Below, piece by piece: positions 1 through 12,290 of a DNA stretch of 64,000 nucleotides. Source of the DNA: Antedon mediterranea. Taxonomy: Eukaryota > Echinodermata > Crinoidea > Comatulida > Antedonidae. A program made the position numbers and the translations under genes. The notes beneath the pieces are model-generated. The model searched no databases and was not told where the DNA came from. It worked only from the letters and a program-made list of their open reading frames with translations. Within the stretch, counting starts at the first letter, position 1, and the number at the start of each line of letters is the position of its first letter. The stretch is taken from positions 19,140,288 to 19,204,287 of the forward strand of contig NC_092676.1 in assembly GCF_964355755.1 (NCBI RefSeq), given 5' to 3'.

Positions 1-97
1 ATGTTTAAAAGGGTGTTTTTTTTTTTTTTAGAATACGAGATGTATTTTTATTAATGTATGCACCATTATCCATTATCATTTTTTCTTTTGTTAACAG

Positions 98-779
98 CGG
101 CATCGCCGGGCATCGCCGGCCAGGATGCACTAGTCAGTGGGGTAAAAAGAGCACATTAGACGCATTAATTGAACAGTGAGTGTAGGCATGTTTATTTCAA
201 CCTATATATTACTTAAAGATGTATTGTCCCCAAAAACCTACAGATTAATAATTAGAATTTGAGTATACTATTAATCACTTCCGTAGAAAAAGTAATGTTT
301 TCACTTATAAAATGACAAAATAAATGGTTAAATTCAACCAAAAACCCATTTACGCGCAGCTAATTTGACTATATTTTCTTTAAATTACATACATAAATAC
401 ATTCTTTTTCAATCCTATTTTTTTTTAAATGGCATATTCAACAATAACAATAATAATCATTTTTTCAGGGGGACAGTATATCTTTAATAATGATTAACGA
501 CAATATAACTATATATAATTGGTTGGACATAAACTTATCGAAATCTAATCAAAAATATTTTTGTATAGATTAATGGCAAGAAAAGAAGTGTTGGAAGAAG
601 ACGAAAAAGAAGCAGCAGCAGCGAAGGATCGTGATGTGGTAAATGAAAGAAAGGGGTTGAATGAACCGAATTACCAAGACACCAGAGAATATGACGTTGA
701 ACAAGAAAAGGAAATTCGTCTTTTAGATTTTCTGCTTGCCAACAATAAGAAAGACCTAAATTATGAAAGTAAAGATTAA
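98..779 (+). CDS. Secreted peptide precursor A (5' partial), neuropeptide-like
   Basis: Two exons are visible: 98-175 (acceptor ttaacag, donor gtgag) and 569-779 (acceptor tgtatag, stop TAA). The intron is phase 2. Exon 98-175 reads G-IAGHRRPGC-TSQW-GKK: one Cys, then Trp-Gly-Lys-Lys, the classical signal for C-terminal amidation plus dibasic cleavage. The rest, STLDALIEQLMARKEV onward, is an acidic, Lys/Glu-rich spacer ending in RLLDFLLANNKK and then a polar tail. Exon sizes (78 and 211 bp) and phases match gene B at 17,766-18,811 (84 and 217 bp). The proteins align across the GxxGxRxPGCxxQxGKK core and again at the RLL(D/N)xLL C-terminal helix. The first coding exon (signal peptide) should lie left of position 1. 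By inference this is a neuropeptide or peptide-hormone precursor. I do not recognise the family, and a general secreted peptide is the alternative. Confidence 0.72.
213..488. mobile_element. MITE family 1 copy in intron of gene A
   Basis: The ends are TTAAAGATGTATTGTCCCC and an imperfect inverse copy (GGGGGACAGTATATCTTTAA). The interior resembles the other family-1 copies, with tracts such as ATAAAATGACAAAATAAA and TTAAATTCAACCAAAAA. The copy sits between the two visible exons of gene A. No coding capacity. Confidence 0.8.
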
Positions 780-783
780 TAAA
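778..783 (+). terminator. Poly(A) signal AATAAA, gene A
   Basis: AATAAA starts on the second base of the TAA stop codon of gene A. A second AATAAA lies near 862. If the first is used, the 3'UTR is only about 20 bases long. Confidence 0.35.
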
Positions 784-988
784 ATTAACCAAAGGTATAG
801 GCCTTCCAATATACTAGAAAATATTACCGTATGGACACTAATTTACAGAAATATGCCTTTTTAATAAATGTTTGGAGATTTAATTTAATATTTTACCTAC
901 CATTAAATTTCTTTTTGGTGGTGGGACCGAAGTGGTCCACTGCGCTTTTTTGATACAGTGTTTATATTGTAAACGCGCACCATACGTG

Positions 989-1154
989 AAGCTTGGTTTC
1001 TACTTGAACAACGCAACGCAAGTTTTACACGCAACGCAGGCAATTTACCCAATCCGAAGCGAAGGACTTTTTACTGTTGCTTGTGATTGATTAAATTACG
1101 CGCGTCGCGCGTATGTCCATGCGTTGCGTGCTAGAGTGGGAACCAATCAAGCTT
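989..1154. mobile_element. MITE family 3 copy (AAGCTTGG ends)
   Basis: Starts AAGCTTGGTTTCTACTTG and ends AGTGGGAACCAATCAAGCTT. The interior repeats ACGCAACGCAA-like motifs and a TGTGATTGA box. Confidence 0.7.
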
Positions 1155-1759
1155 TAGTGTAATAATCCCTATTGCACGGCTCAAACGAAGCTTGCTTTAC
1201 TGGGATTAGGTGCAAGTGCAGTCCCCCATAACGGCTGTAATAACAAGTGGCTGAATTTGAATCAGAAAACCCTTACCATTTATACGCTGCAGGTTTTAGT
1301 TCAAAGTCGGTGTTATACAAGTTACATTTGGACTTCATAGCATTTGGTATTGTTAAGCCTGCTATGATTAGTATAGTAATACAATACTAAGCTTACCGTA
1401 TTTATTATTACATTAGTAGTATTGTAACACTATGGGGTGTACATGCACTATAAGCCATAGTTGGCCTAATCATGAACTTTACAGGCCACGTCTGTAGCAA
1501 GCATGTATCTGATGTGTTAGTGGTATAGCGCTCGTGCTTTAAATCGTATTAGGCCTACAATTATTACCAACAAATAAAAAAAAAAATTTCAAATTACAAA
1601 CGCATTTAAAAAGGATGGTGGTGAAATTAAATGCGACTATTGGAAGTAACTATGCAATGTTTGAAAAATTAAGATGGAAAAATAAATAAATAGCTTTGAT
1701 ATTGTTTTTGTATGATTTATGAAATGCTTTACTTCAATTGCTTCCATTGGTATGTGTTA

Positions 1760-1868
1760 TATCGGAGGTACATCGGATATATCGGCCGACATCGGAGTTA
1801 TATCGGAGGTAGGGCCTACATCGGATATATCGGCTGACATCTGAGTTATATCGGAGTTATATCGGCGT
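1760..1868. repeat. ATCGGA short tandem repeat
   Basis: Two copies of a roughly 45-bp unit (ATCGGAGGTACATCGGATAT, then ATCGGCCGACATCGGAG) plus partial copies. Confidence 0.7.
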
Positions 1869-3231
1869 TTAGATTTGCCTTAAGTCTGTAGTTTTTATGT
1901 TTCAGTCTTTTATTCCTTTTTCGTGGAATTTATTCAACACATAACATAATAGACTAAACTTAAGATACGTAGTCCACCAGCCGACGTCTGGACACTACAA
2001 AATACGAGCTCACGTATAATACGTATGAAACGCTACATGTGCCAAAATATTTCTCTTTTTACTCACTGCGGTCTAGAACCTAGACTAATCAGAGTTATAA
2101 GAGAGTTAACCGATATAACTCAGATATGTTTATGATCGGTTTAACTCCGTTCTATGATGCGTCCGTTCGTATTGACTGCAGCACCGCCCTCCTAATACAG
2201 GAGTGCCGTTAAAATTGTGAACCATTATCATCCTGTTATTTCACACACACCTATCTCCGATTTTAGGTGAACTTATACTTTGTTGGTCAAATCATTATTT
2301 TATATTCTCGTGTCATTCAAATAAATATAGGCCAAAGTACATTTATCTATTAATGATTTCCACTTAAGTGCTGATGTCATTTAGATAAAAATAACGGACA
2401 CATCTTCATAATGTATATAAAAAGATAGAATACAGGCTAACCTATATAAAGTATTGAGTTGAATCTTATTTAAATCGACTTTGTTTTGTGTTCTGATGTT
2501 TACGTAATACTAAACTAGTTTAAAGAGCAAAACAATGTTAATTGTATTTAGTTCGTTTCGTTTTTATGATGCTGTTATTTTTTATAGGCTAGTATTTATA
2601 TTTTTTGACTATCAGTTAGCTGTTTAAAATGTTGTAAAATTCCAAACAATGTGTGTTTTAAATGCGCCATTCTTCCTTTGCAACACTATTCAGAAAGCGG
2701 CAATCCAGTGTGCTACCCACATTGTAGTCTTAAAAAACGCACAACCCACGGATTGACCCCTATCAATTGTATTTTTATTTGACTGGCACTCGAGTGTTAC
2801 CAGTTTATTTGATAAAGGAGGGCAAAATTCTAGATAACAACCCGACCTTGTTAAACATAATAATTCACAAAGACAACAGTTTTCCAACGGATCCATGGCA
2901 TAGTTAATTTCCTATGACTTGCCAGCAGATATAAAACATTCACCCACGATTATGTCCTTTAAAGCTATAGATACAGATCTCATTTCTTTTCATAACACAT
3001 TTGCATATTATATAAGTATACAATATAGGGTAGCCCTACTCCTTGCGCAAAAGTATTTTACTCCAAGACACGCATACAAAATCAGTGCAAATTTAAGTAC
3101 TGAAATCTCATATCTTAATCGTATATTCAGTGCTCTATAATAGCTGAGGTGGATTTAAAAATGTTGCCTAACATAAGTTGTACGAAAGATGATGGTACCG
3201 TTTGTAGGCCTATAATAATTGTAAACATTGT

Positions 3232-3350
3232 AAAGGCGAATTTACACAGACGAGCGGTAACGGTAAGCGGAAAACCACGTAGCTTGTCCCACGTAGAATC
3301 TTTCTGTCCTGAGAAACCGTTCCGTCCGCAGATGGCCGCGTTGAGTCTTT
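3232..3350. mobile_element. MITE family 4, half copy
   Basis: AAAGGCGAATTTACACAGAC, GGTAACGGTAAGCGG and GTCCCACGTAGAATC match the right half of the 6,627-6,812 element in inverse orientation. The other end was not found, and the open frames across it are not genes. Confidence 0.6.
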
Positions 3351-4869
3351 CAAATGGATGTGTCTTTATAATATTAAACAATCTATTATTTTCAGTACTA
3401 CAATTATTATTCCCCAAAAGTGGAGTCTTATTGGAAAGAATATTATACTTCTAAATTTAGACCCTTATCCTCATTGCACTCATTGTCAGGGTAGTTAATA
3501 TTCTCGATGTGTAGATTTTTAAGGCCCTGTTTAGACCCATAAATAGCTTTAAATTCCGTTCTTCCTCTTTCAGATGATGTTGTTTTGATAAACAATGTTT
3601 TTGTCCTGTATTGCATCATCTAAAATAATTATTTATTTAATAACTTGACATTCCATGTTTCTATCATAAATAACTTACATAGTGAACACACATACTTATG
3701 GTTATAAAACAAATGTTCTCCCCTCTCTTGTTGCCAAAAATACCGCGAAACGCGTAGAATGTGGGCGGAAATTTGATTTGAAGTACTCGCATACATCCCT
3801 CTTATTTAAACAAACGATAACATTCAAGTGAGTGAGAGGGTTATGCCTACGTAATCGGTTAAAAATGATGTGATGACTTTGAAACCCACTAGGTTATCGA
3901 TGAATTGCGTTGAATTTAGGCCTCGACGGATAGGCGTACGTGATTGAAATATAGGAGAGATGAAGAGGAAGGGGCAGGTTTAAAAGAACAAATAAGAATA
4001 TTCCACTCAATTCTGCAGCTGACTGACTGTTGCAAGTCATTGAGATACGTGTCTAGGTGCATTAAATACGTTAAGTTTTGTACTTAATGGCAGCTCTGCA
4101 GAATTGGGTGGATATTCTTCTGTGATACTTTTTATTTATGAACAACGAATATCTATCAGTATACATTTCAAAAATAAACAAATGTATTTTAATTCATCTA
4201 GAAATATTTACGTGGGCGTTGATGTACCAACTACTAAATGGGTTATAACAACAAAAACTTGTTAGTTTTTAAGTTCAAGGTACTCATCCATCAAAGCTTA
4301 TTATTATTTTGACATGTAGCAAAATAAAAGCTTCTCGTTATTTTTTAAAATGGTATGTTTAACTGATTTTAAGTCCGTTTCCGTGAAGTTAGTCTGTATA
4401 TATTCCGGTATGTGGAGGTGTAATGTATAACAAAGGACTTAAGGTTGAGTTCAGCATTTTATTTTGACAATGTTTATGCTCTAGGTCGGAAGTGACGGAA
4501 AGCGACTAACTTATACATAGACCTGTAAATAACTATATGATTATTAAACGATAATATTCTTTATTTTAATCAGACATCCCATTGATGTTCAATGAATGCT
4601 TTTCATTGGTCAAAAGTTTTTGATACGCAGCACGTGATTAATACGGAAATCTAGATAAATACTTCTTTATAAACATTGCGTCATTTAATCTAAAAATAGA
4701 TTATACTACCTTGAAATCAATTAAGGAATGTTTGTATTTTGTTAATTGATGACGTCACGCATTTAAATTTAATCCATGCAGAAACACAGTGCAACGAGTG
4801 AACTTGTAGGATCATAATGCCGAATTATTTTAGGTTCGTTCGTTATTAAAGATCCTATCATACCCTCTA

Positions 4870-5127
4870 AAGCTCTGTCTACACTATCAAACTAGTTTGA
4901 CAAAAAAAGTGTTATATCATCATCATCATCATCATCATCAATAATATATTTATACAGGATAAAACAATCAGATAACAGTGTATCTGTTTTACATTGTGGT
5001 CCTGTCTTATATGCCCAAATATGGTAGTGATATGCCCAAATATGGCAGTGATATGACATCACCAAAGTACATTATGGGCACATCACAGTTTTTGTCACAT
5101 TAAACTTTGATAGTGTAGACAGAGCTT
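4870..5127. mobile_element. MITE family 2 copy
   Basis: Terminal inverted repeats AAGCTCTGTCTACACTATC and GATAGTGTAGACAGAGCTT are perfect. Inside are an (ATC)n microsatellite (about 4,916-4,940) and a duplicated ATATGCCCAAATATGG motif. Confidence 0.85.
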
Positions 5128-5189
5128 AATGCATGTTCTAAAAGTGTCAATCTCCGCGTGATGGACGATTAAAATTACATGAAATGGTG

Positions 5190-5207
5190 GTGGGGGGGGG
5201 GGGGGGC
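5190..5207. repeat. Poly(G) tract
   Basis: A run of G interrupted once near its start (GGTGGTGGGGGG...). It is unusual in such AT-rich DNA. Confidence 0.8.
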
Positions 5208-6626
5208 GTATTTCTAAAAGGTAGTGAAATTGAATGACTAAAGGAAGTTACCCGTCGTAAACTATTAATTAAAATGTATTAAAGTAGAAACATAAAGTAT
5301 TATATATCGTGTCATACCACTGCATTACTATTACTATACGTAAATAGAAGTGTAGACAGTGCAGTATTATATATACTGTACATTATTTCGGTATATGTGA
5401 CTTTCCTCGTATAGTATCGCGGGATACAATGTAGACGCTTGTATACAAGCAAAGGCGCACCATATACACACAACAGGATGCTAAGAAATGTGTTTATTAG
5501 TACTAATATAACACCTTAGAAAACAGACATAAAGGGAAAAGTAATACACGAATAAGTCTATTGGACACATCTTTTCAGTAAAATCAGACGCATGGCTAAC
5601 CGCAACTTGCAGCAAATAACTCTGTAATTAAATTTTACCTTTTGTGTGTTACCCTTTGTGTTATTTCTATTTGCGACACAGGCTGCCCGAGGTCTAGATA
5701 AATAGTTTTTGAGAGTGCTTGAATGGTACAGAAGGTAAGCCACAATTACAGGATTATAGTATAGTAAGTATGTCGATATTTAACTTTTTAGTTCTTTTTT
5801 TTTCTCATAAAGTTATGAATATGGTAGGTAGTAACACATGACTTAACATTTAGAAATACATAAACCAGACCTGGATTACCGGTGTAGTTAGACTTTCCGT
5901 CTAATAATTTACTGTACTTTTTTAAAGGCGCGATTAAGTAAGAGTGGTTAGTTCCACCAAAGCGGTGTAGGAAATATTGATTTGATTTTAAGGGCGTACA
6001 ATTAACAGATCTTTTAAGGTGTTAGACTCTTTAGATATAATCACCGCATATCTACATAAGTAACCGCAATTACAGGACTCTGATAGGACATTCATTATTT
6101 AACTTATTTTTTATATTGTATAAGTTTTGAATAAGTCAATTTATGTTTAGCATGATATAATCATAATAATAATAGTCTATTGATGATCTCGGGATTAAAG
6201 TTAGGCTCTCTGCCACATCAAATGGATTTTGTGTACTTTTCTAAGGTTCAACTGAGAAGTGTTAGTTCTGCCCAGTGGCACAATATTTGATTTTAATGAC
6301 GTATAAATCGCAAATTGTCTGTAGGCCTATTACTGCTAAATAGCGGGAAGACGGTGAATAACAAGTACCAAACATGGAATACCGGAAATCAGGAAATGCT
6401 AGAAGTGAAATCTTTGTTTACCTATACCTAGTTTGATTATTTTTTGTTGTTGAAATGAAACTGATAAAAACAACGATAAGTTGTTAAGTTTCTCAAGTAC
6501 GTAGAAACTCTTTCATCAAAGTTTAAACATCTTTGTTAGCTATTATTATGCAGTGTTAATTTATAAGCTTTATTCCCTAACCTGAGATGATACGACATTT
6601 TTTCAGAAAGAATAAGAAAGCGTATT

Positions 6627-6812
6627 AAGGCCAAGTTTCACAGACAAGCGTTGACGGTAATAAAAATATAGAATCTATGTTGTTCCTTATGACCAATTAC
6701 AACGTGGAGCAGATGGGCGGTTTCCGGTCACCAGGACAGATACGGATTCTACGTGGGACAAACTACGCGGTTTTCCGCTTACCGTTACCACTCGTCTGTG
6801 TAAATTCGCCTT
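6627..6812. mobile_element. MITE family 4 copy
   Basis: The left end AAGGCCAAGTTTCACAGAC is the imperfect inverse of the right end GTCTGTGTAAATTCGCCTT, with GACGGTAA / TTACCGTTACC further in. Confidence 0.75.
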
Positions 6813-6937
6813 TATTAGGTCCACCAGCTATTTCATTGGTTAGTGTTTAATGTGATATGTGTCCCTAAGTCTTGTTCAATGCATTAATCTGAGGATTAGA
6901 AATCAGTCGAATCGAATATTTAGCCTACGCCTCCAAT

Positions 6938-7061
6938 GCTTGGTTTCACCTCGAGATGACGCAAGCGCAACGTAAGCAATTGATCAGTCAAAAGCGATAG
7001 ATTATTCGAACTATCGGTTGTTATGGTCCACTTGCTTGCGTTGCGTCTTTAATGGGAACTG
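6938..7061. mobile_element. MITE family 3 copy
   Basis: TGCTTGGTTTCACCTCGAG at the left and TGCGTTGCGTC..AATGGGAACT at the right, with an AAGCGATAGATTATTCGAAC core. Confidence 0.6.
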
Positions 7062-8197
7062 AACTTTAACCTTTTACATGTTACTGGCTGGTTTAACACT
7101 ACACCATGTCCCACTATGTTGACCTTTGTAAAAGTGTTGCTCATGACACAAAACAGCAAATGTTTGTCTTATTCTTCTTTAACGTTTTTTGAGGATGTGT
7201 TCAATTATCAGTGCATTTTGAAAGAGGTTTCAGTGTTGATTGTATAGTTTCAAAGCGATAAATACACAGTTCAGAAAAAAGGAATAAAGTATTGTGTTTT
7301 TTCTTTCGTAGGCCTACTATTTAAATTTCAATAAATGCGACAATACAACGTTTGTAAACAAATCGTATATTAAAGATAATACAACTGTCCTCTTTGAACA
7401 AATATTTTTTTTCTGTATTTTCAAAGAAGGAACATTTAGTTTTAATTTTCACGGTTAAGTAAAATTAATACAATACTCGGCATATGCTTTCAATTCAAAT
7501 CAGTTTATTAATTAAAACATTATTGTCACACAAAACCACATTATTATTGGGCCGTTACTGAAATAAAAAATAAGAAAATATTTTAAAATCAGTCACTTAC
7601 CAGATGTATTAATCATATACAAGTACTAAAAGTAAACAAAATATTGCCGCAAACAACTAACGAAAATAGTTACAAACTAAAGGTTACTGTACAAGTATAT
7701 ATTTCATTAAAATTTTTATATAAATAAATTTCAAAGTTCGTCTTTAATCAGGTAGGCATGATAGTCAGTAAAAATAATAAACTCGATATCGCAATTGTTC
7801 AAGGCATTGTAATTCAAATAATTGGTTAAATGAAGCTTAGGATCTTAATAGTCTGATGTCTGTTGATTCCTCAAAATATAATGCCAAGGTTAGATTGCTA
7901 ATGAAGAGATCAAAGGTCAAAGTTAAAAAGTCAATTGTACAGTGACATATAGGAAAACTATCCCCATAGAGCCCAAACACATTAGAAAGAAAGGCAACCT
8001 TGCAAGTTTCGTTAATAGCTAAATTTCGATTTGGAATGGTAGAACTGTTAATCTACGCATGCGTATACACATTTCATTTATTATCGTAATTTTGTTGATC
8101 AACTTACGTTCGTCTGATGTCTACCGTACTGAAGCGAAAGCTCTCTAGATATCAGAGCGTAAAATATAACGTTTTTAACTTACCTTATTTGTTTTTA

Positions 8198-8329
8198 GTC
8201 GCGTGGACGCGACTCTATAGTTCACTATGTCGGTCGGTCTGTCGGTCTGTCTGTCGGTCTGTCCGTCTGTCTGTCGGTCCGGTATCACTATGCATTGTAG
8301 CACGCGACTTAATGGCTGTTGGCCTTGTT
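8198..8329 (+). mobile_element. Hairpin-ended GTCGGTC repeat element, short copy
   Basis: It begins with the palindrome AGTCGCGTGGACGCGACT followed by CTATAGTTCACTATGTCGG. A GTCGGTCT/GTCTGTCG minisatellite follows, and it ends CACGCGACT...GGCTGTTGGCCTTGTT. The open frame across it (SVCRSVCRS) reflects the repeat, not a gene. Confidence 0.75.
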
Positions 8330-11300
8330 TGAGATAGCTTTGATGTTCATTTTTCCATTTATAATTTCAATGCTCTGGTACTATAATATAGGCCTAACAA
8401 AGTTTTAATTTTGAAAAAAAAAACAGAAGTTATAAAGAAGCTAAAGTTTAAAAAAAAAGACCCCTTCAGTGAAATGTGTGTTCAACATTCAAACAATTCC
8501 TGTTTTAAATTGTTTGATTCCAAACGCAAATAAACACTTTTATTTTTAGCTCAAATTCAAAAGAAGTTTTAATTTGGAATTTGAAATGTTGTACTATTTT
8601 GTATGTTTTATAGTATTTTAAATATGTTTATACGTATTTTAGCCTAAAGGTATTTTAATATCTTTTGAAAAAATTAAAGTGTCTTAATAATAACTTATAT
8701 CTATGTCTATATTGAATTGCTATATTCCACAGTATTCATGGATGATTGATTTTATTAATTTCGATCGTCACTACTTTGCCCATCTTGAAAATGTTATTAC
8801 AATTTTAAAAATATTGAAATGAATCTATTATTAAATTACAGAAACCAAATTAGGCAAGCGTGTTTTCCCGGAAACTACGTCATGCATTTTTTATCACAAC
8901 GCATTCCAAGACTTACAAAAAAAATGTCCGGAACAAAATTCCATATATTGTACAGTCCATTTAAATTTAAAATCTCTAAGCTAAACTTTAAATGCGGTAT
9001 TATTGCAACATGCCTAGCCTAGTTCGTGTTATTGTTTGCTTCTTTCGTGGGAGTTCTACAACCCGCCTCCAATTTTCTTCATATAATTTTAAAGCATATG
9101 TCAAAACAAGATTTAGTTATTTTTTAGGATTTTTTTTATCCATTATTAAAGACGAAAATTGTTTGCTAGTACGTAAAAAACAAAATCAATGATAGTTCCA
9201 TGAAAAGTTACATAGAAGCCTACGATTTGTAAAATGAAAGTAACTTAAAGGCCAGGTGCGGGCAAACAATTTCTATTGATCATACATTCCAATAATTATC
9301 GATCTATAGTTTCCCCTATGTTTCATAATGTTTGGGATTTTATTTGTGTTACTTGAGCTTTTTAAAAATAAGCACTTTCTTATCAGTGGGGGGATAGTTC
9401 AAATTACACAGTAAAATCTCTATTCTTTTGTACACAAATTTTGTAAAAAGAGAGGCATTTTAAAAAGCTATGAAAAATAAACGGTGTGGTAAAAAATGTT
9501 ATCAGATGACTAAATATAGGTAATATAACTTGAATTTTACATTACTGGTATTTTTATTCAACTTCAGATTTTTATTTTCATGCTATAGCAGAAATTATCC
9601 ACCGTATATCCACCATCTTTTTTCACCTTCTAGAAAGTCACTAGACATGTTATTACATTAGGTTAAACTACCTAACTACTGAAAAAAAGTCTTCCTGGTT
9701 TTTATAGCAGAATTTTTCCAAATTTTGTATTTGACCATATTAAGGGAAATTCATGCTTTTTTCGTTTTGATTTCTGTTACAAATATTTGATTTATGTACA
9801 ATTAACCAGATATTATATTTAAAATTCATGCCTGTATCTGAGCTTTAAAGTTGATCCATATTTTCAGAAAAACCAACAAATTCAATTTCATTGAAAAAAT
9901 TGCGATCTAAAGTTTTGAGAATTTCAGTTACGGTTTTTATTGGAAAAATAAGCAAGTAGATAAATATACTATATGTGGGTGTATCACATTATCTTCCATG
10001 GTTTGGATGTAAATCTCGATTTATATAATTAATAATATTTTATTGGCATAATATGCATATTAAACAATAGAATAGATTTGAAATTGACTTGCTATGTTCT
10101 GTTAATACAAATATGTTTGGTACACTACCTCCTATTATAATTTCAATTTAAGATTAGCCTGCATTTATTATTTATTCATTTATTTAACATCTTTATTACA
10201 CAATAAGGTAAAATAAAAAACTGTTTTGCATTGTGTTCCTTTCTTAAAAAATACAAAATAAATCGGGCGAAAAAAAAATTATATTTTATTTTAAAAATGA
10301 GATAGATATCTAGCTTTGAATGAAGCATTTTTTTGGAGAATATTTAATTTCAGTTTGTAAGCTATTCCATACGGTATTTTAGCGCCTGCAATCAACTCAA
10401 TTTTGTTTTATAATATCGTTGGCGCAAGGCCGTGAACACATTTAGACAAGCTAGGGATAGATTTCTAGAATTGGCAGCAGGACGGTCCAACAACACCCTT
10501 TCCCCAAGAGGTACTGTCTGAATCTTAAAAAGATTGTTGACTTATTCAATGGTTTCAAGACCTACTGGTCTTAATTATGCCAACCATTTGTGAAACCCGC
10601 CAGATTCACAAACTTAATAATAACTGAAATACTAAAATAATATGAGAGCTATTGACCAACAACATAGTACGCATGGTCGTCGTCTGGGGGCCTAAAATCA
10701 AGAAGAATTCGAGTCAAGAGGCATACAAATGTCTACAATAAATTAATATGACGTAACTAGGTCTAGAATTCTGGGTGGGGGTTTGTCTTTTGTCGAGATC
10801 AAAGACCACCTTCACACATAAAAGTATTGTTCAGTGGTTTATACATATTTATTATAAATAATTTTGTTATTGGTGGTAATTGGGAACTATATAACGGTCG
10901 GTTACGCGCTTTATGTCATAATTATTAAATTGGATTTGAAAAATGTATTGAAATTTAAGGTAATTTATAGGCTATTGCCACATTTAAATTTTGTTTGGAG
11001 TGTATGCCGGGGGCGAGCGGTACTAAATGGCCCGTCACAATATTTGAACATTGATAGTCTTTACCACACAATGTCCCGTATACATTCCATTTCTCAACCC
11101 AAAAACTTATCACAAACACCCACGCTATATCTACACTTAAACAAGCACGTCTTTTGATATTCAAATCATTTTGTTCGTGATCAAATTTATATACGTCAAT
11201 TTGTTTGACCCGTGTACCTATTGGTATTCTGATTTCTCTGTGGACGTGTAACACTTTTTATAGTCTCTCTTTAATCCGAAAGGTAAGAATTCTAAAAAAA

Positions 11301-11512
11301 ATTCTCGTTTTTTTATCCACCGATAAAATCTTAAGTGGAGATTCAGTGTAGTTGCAAAGACACGCTTAATAAATGGTTACAAATTTGTCACCGTTTTTAT
11401 TCTTAAAAGATTAAAATACTTATTATATAAAACGGTTATTAGACCTATGTATTGTTGTATTAAGTTGCTGTACAATTTGTGTAAATGATAAAGCTTCTCT
11501 TTGACATTACAT

Positions 11513-11713
11513 AGCTTAGTTTGAGAGTGGTTTAATTAATTTAGTTACCTTAGTTAACTTAGTTTGTTAATTTAGTTACCTATTTAACTTAGTTTGACTT
11601 TAGTTTAGTTAATTTAGTTACCTATTTAACTTAGTTTGACTTTAGTTTAGTTAATTTAGTTAACTTAGTTCGACATTAGTTTAGTTAATTTAGTTATCTT
11701 AGTTAACTTATAG
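11513..11713. repeat. TTAGTTA-rich tandem repeat
   Basis: Repeating TTAGTTTAGTTAATTTAGTT and ACCTATTTAACTTAGTTTGAC units. It is probably the older, more degenerate part of the array that continues at 11,866. Confidence 0.8.
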
Positions 11714-11865
11714 TTTGAGATTGGCTTACATAAAGAGGAAAGTACTCTATTTGAAATAACATAAATAAGTAAAAACAATATCTTAATAGGTCTAATTGAT
11801 ATAAGTGCCGCTGTCAGAACATATTATTTTGTAAATGTTAAACTGTTCATTGCCCTTTTTAAATT

Positions 11866-12290
11866 AGTTTGCCTTTAGGTTTTAGTTAATGTAGTTAGTT
11901 ACCTTAGTTAACTTAGTTTGCCTTTAGGTTATAGTTAATGTTCCCTCCTGTAAGTGGTGAACCATGAGCTCACTGTTGGTTGGGAAATGAATAAATAAAA
12001 TAAAATAAATAAAAATGTAGTTAGTTGCCTTAGTTAACTTAGTTTGCCTTTAGGTTATAGTTAATGTAGTTAGTTACCTTAGTTAACTTAGTTTGCCTTT
12101 AGGTTATAGTTAATGTAGTTAGTTACCTTAGTTAACTTAGTTTGCCTTTAGGTTATAGTTAATTTAGTTAGTTACCTTAGTTAACTTAGTTTGCCTTTAG
12201 GTTATAGTTAATGTAGTTAGTTACCTTAGTTAACTTAGTTTGCCTTTAGGTTATAGTTAATGTAGTTAGTTACCTTAGTTAACTCAATTT
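11866..12290. repeat. 49-bp minisatellite (GTAGTTAGTTACC unit)
   Basis: The unit runs GTAGTTAGTTACCTTAGTTA, then ACTTAGTTTGCC, then TTTAGGTTATAGTTAAT, 49 bp in all. Copies start at about 12,017, 12,066, 12,115 and on. Units right of the insertion at 11,946-12,015 are nearly identical. Confidence 0.85.
11946..12015 (+). mobile_element. Short retroposon-like insertion in minisatellite
   Basis: A unique block (TTCCCTCCTGTAAGTGGTG ... GTTGGGAAATG) ends in (AATAAA)n/(AAAT)n and interrupts the 49-bp tandem array. It looks like a 5'-truncated retroposon tail. Confidence 0.4.

Larger units (their letters stand above)
1160..4860. other. Gene-free stretch
   Basis: Apart from the ATCGGA repeat and the half MITE at 3,232, I see no splice-bounded or homologous coding sequence here. 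Short frames at 2,690-3,454 on both strands overlap one another and the MITE. Confidence 0.5.

Noticed and set aside
535-792. 85-codon minus-strand frame
   Set aside because: Antisense to exon 3 of gene A.
3127-3454. Overlapping open frames of 96 and 101 codons on opposite strands
   Set aside because: Both cross a half copy of MITE family 4 and show no domain, acceptor or codon signal.
4916-4940. Short regular repeats as a CRISPR-like array
   Set aside because: The (ATC)n tract and minisatellites have no unique spacers of constant length, and the sequence is plainly eukaryotic.
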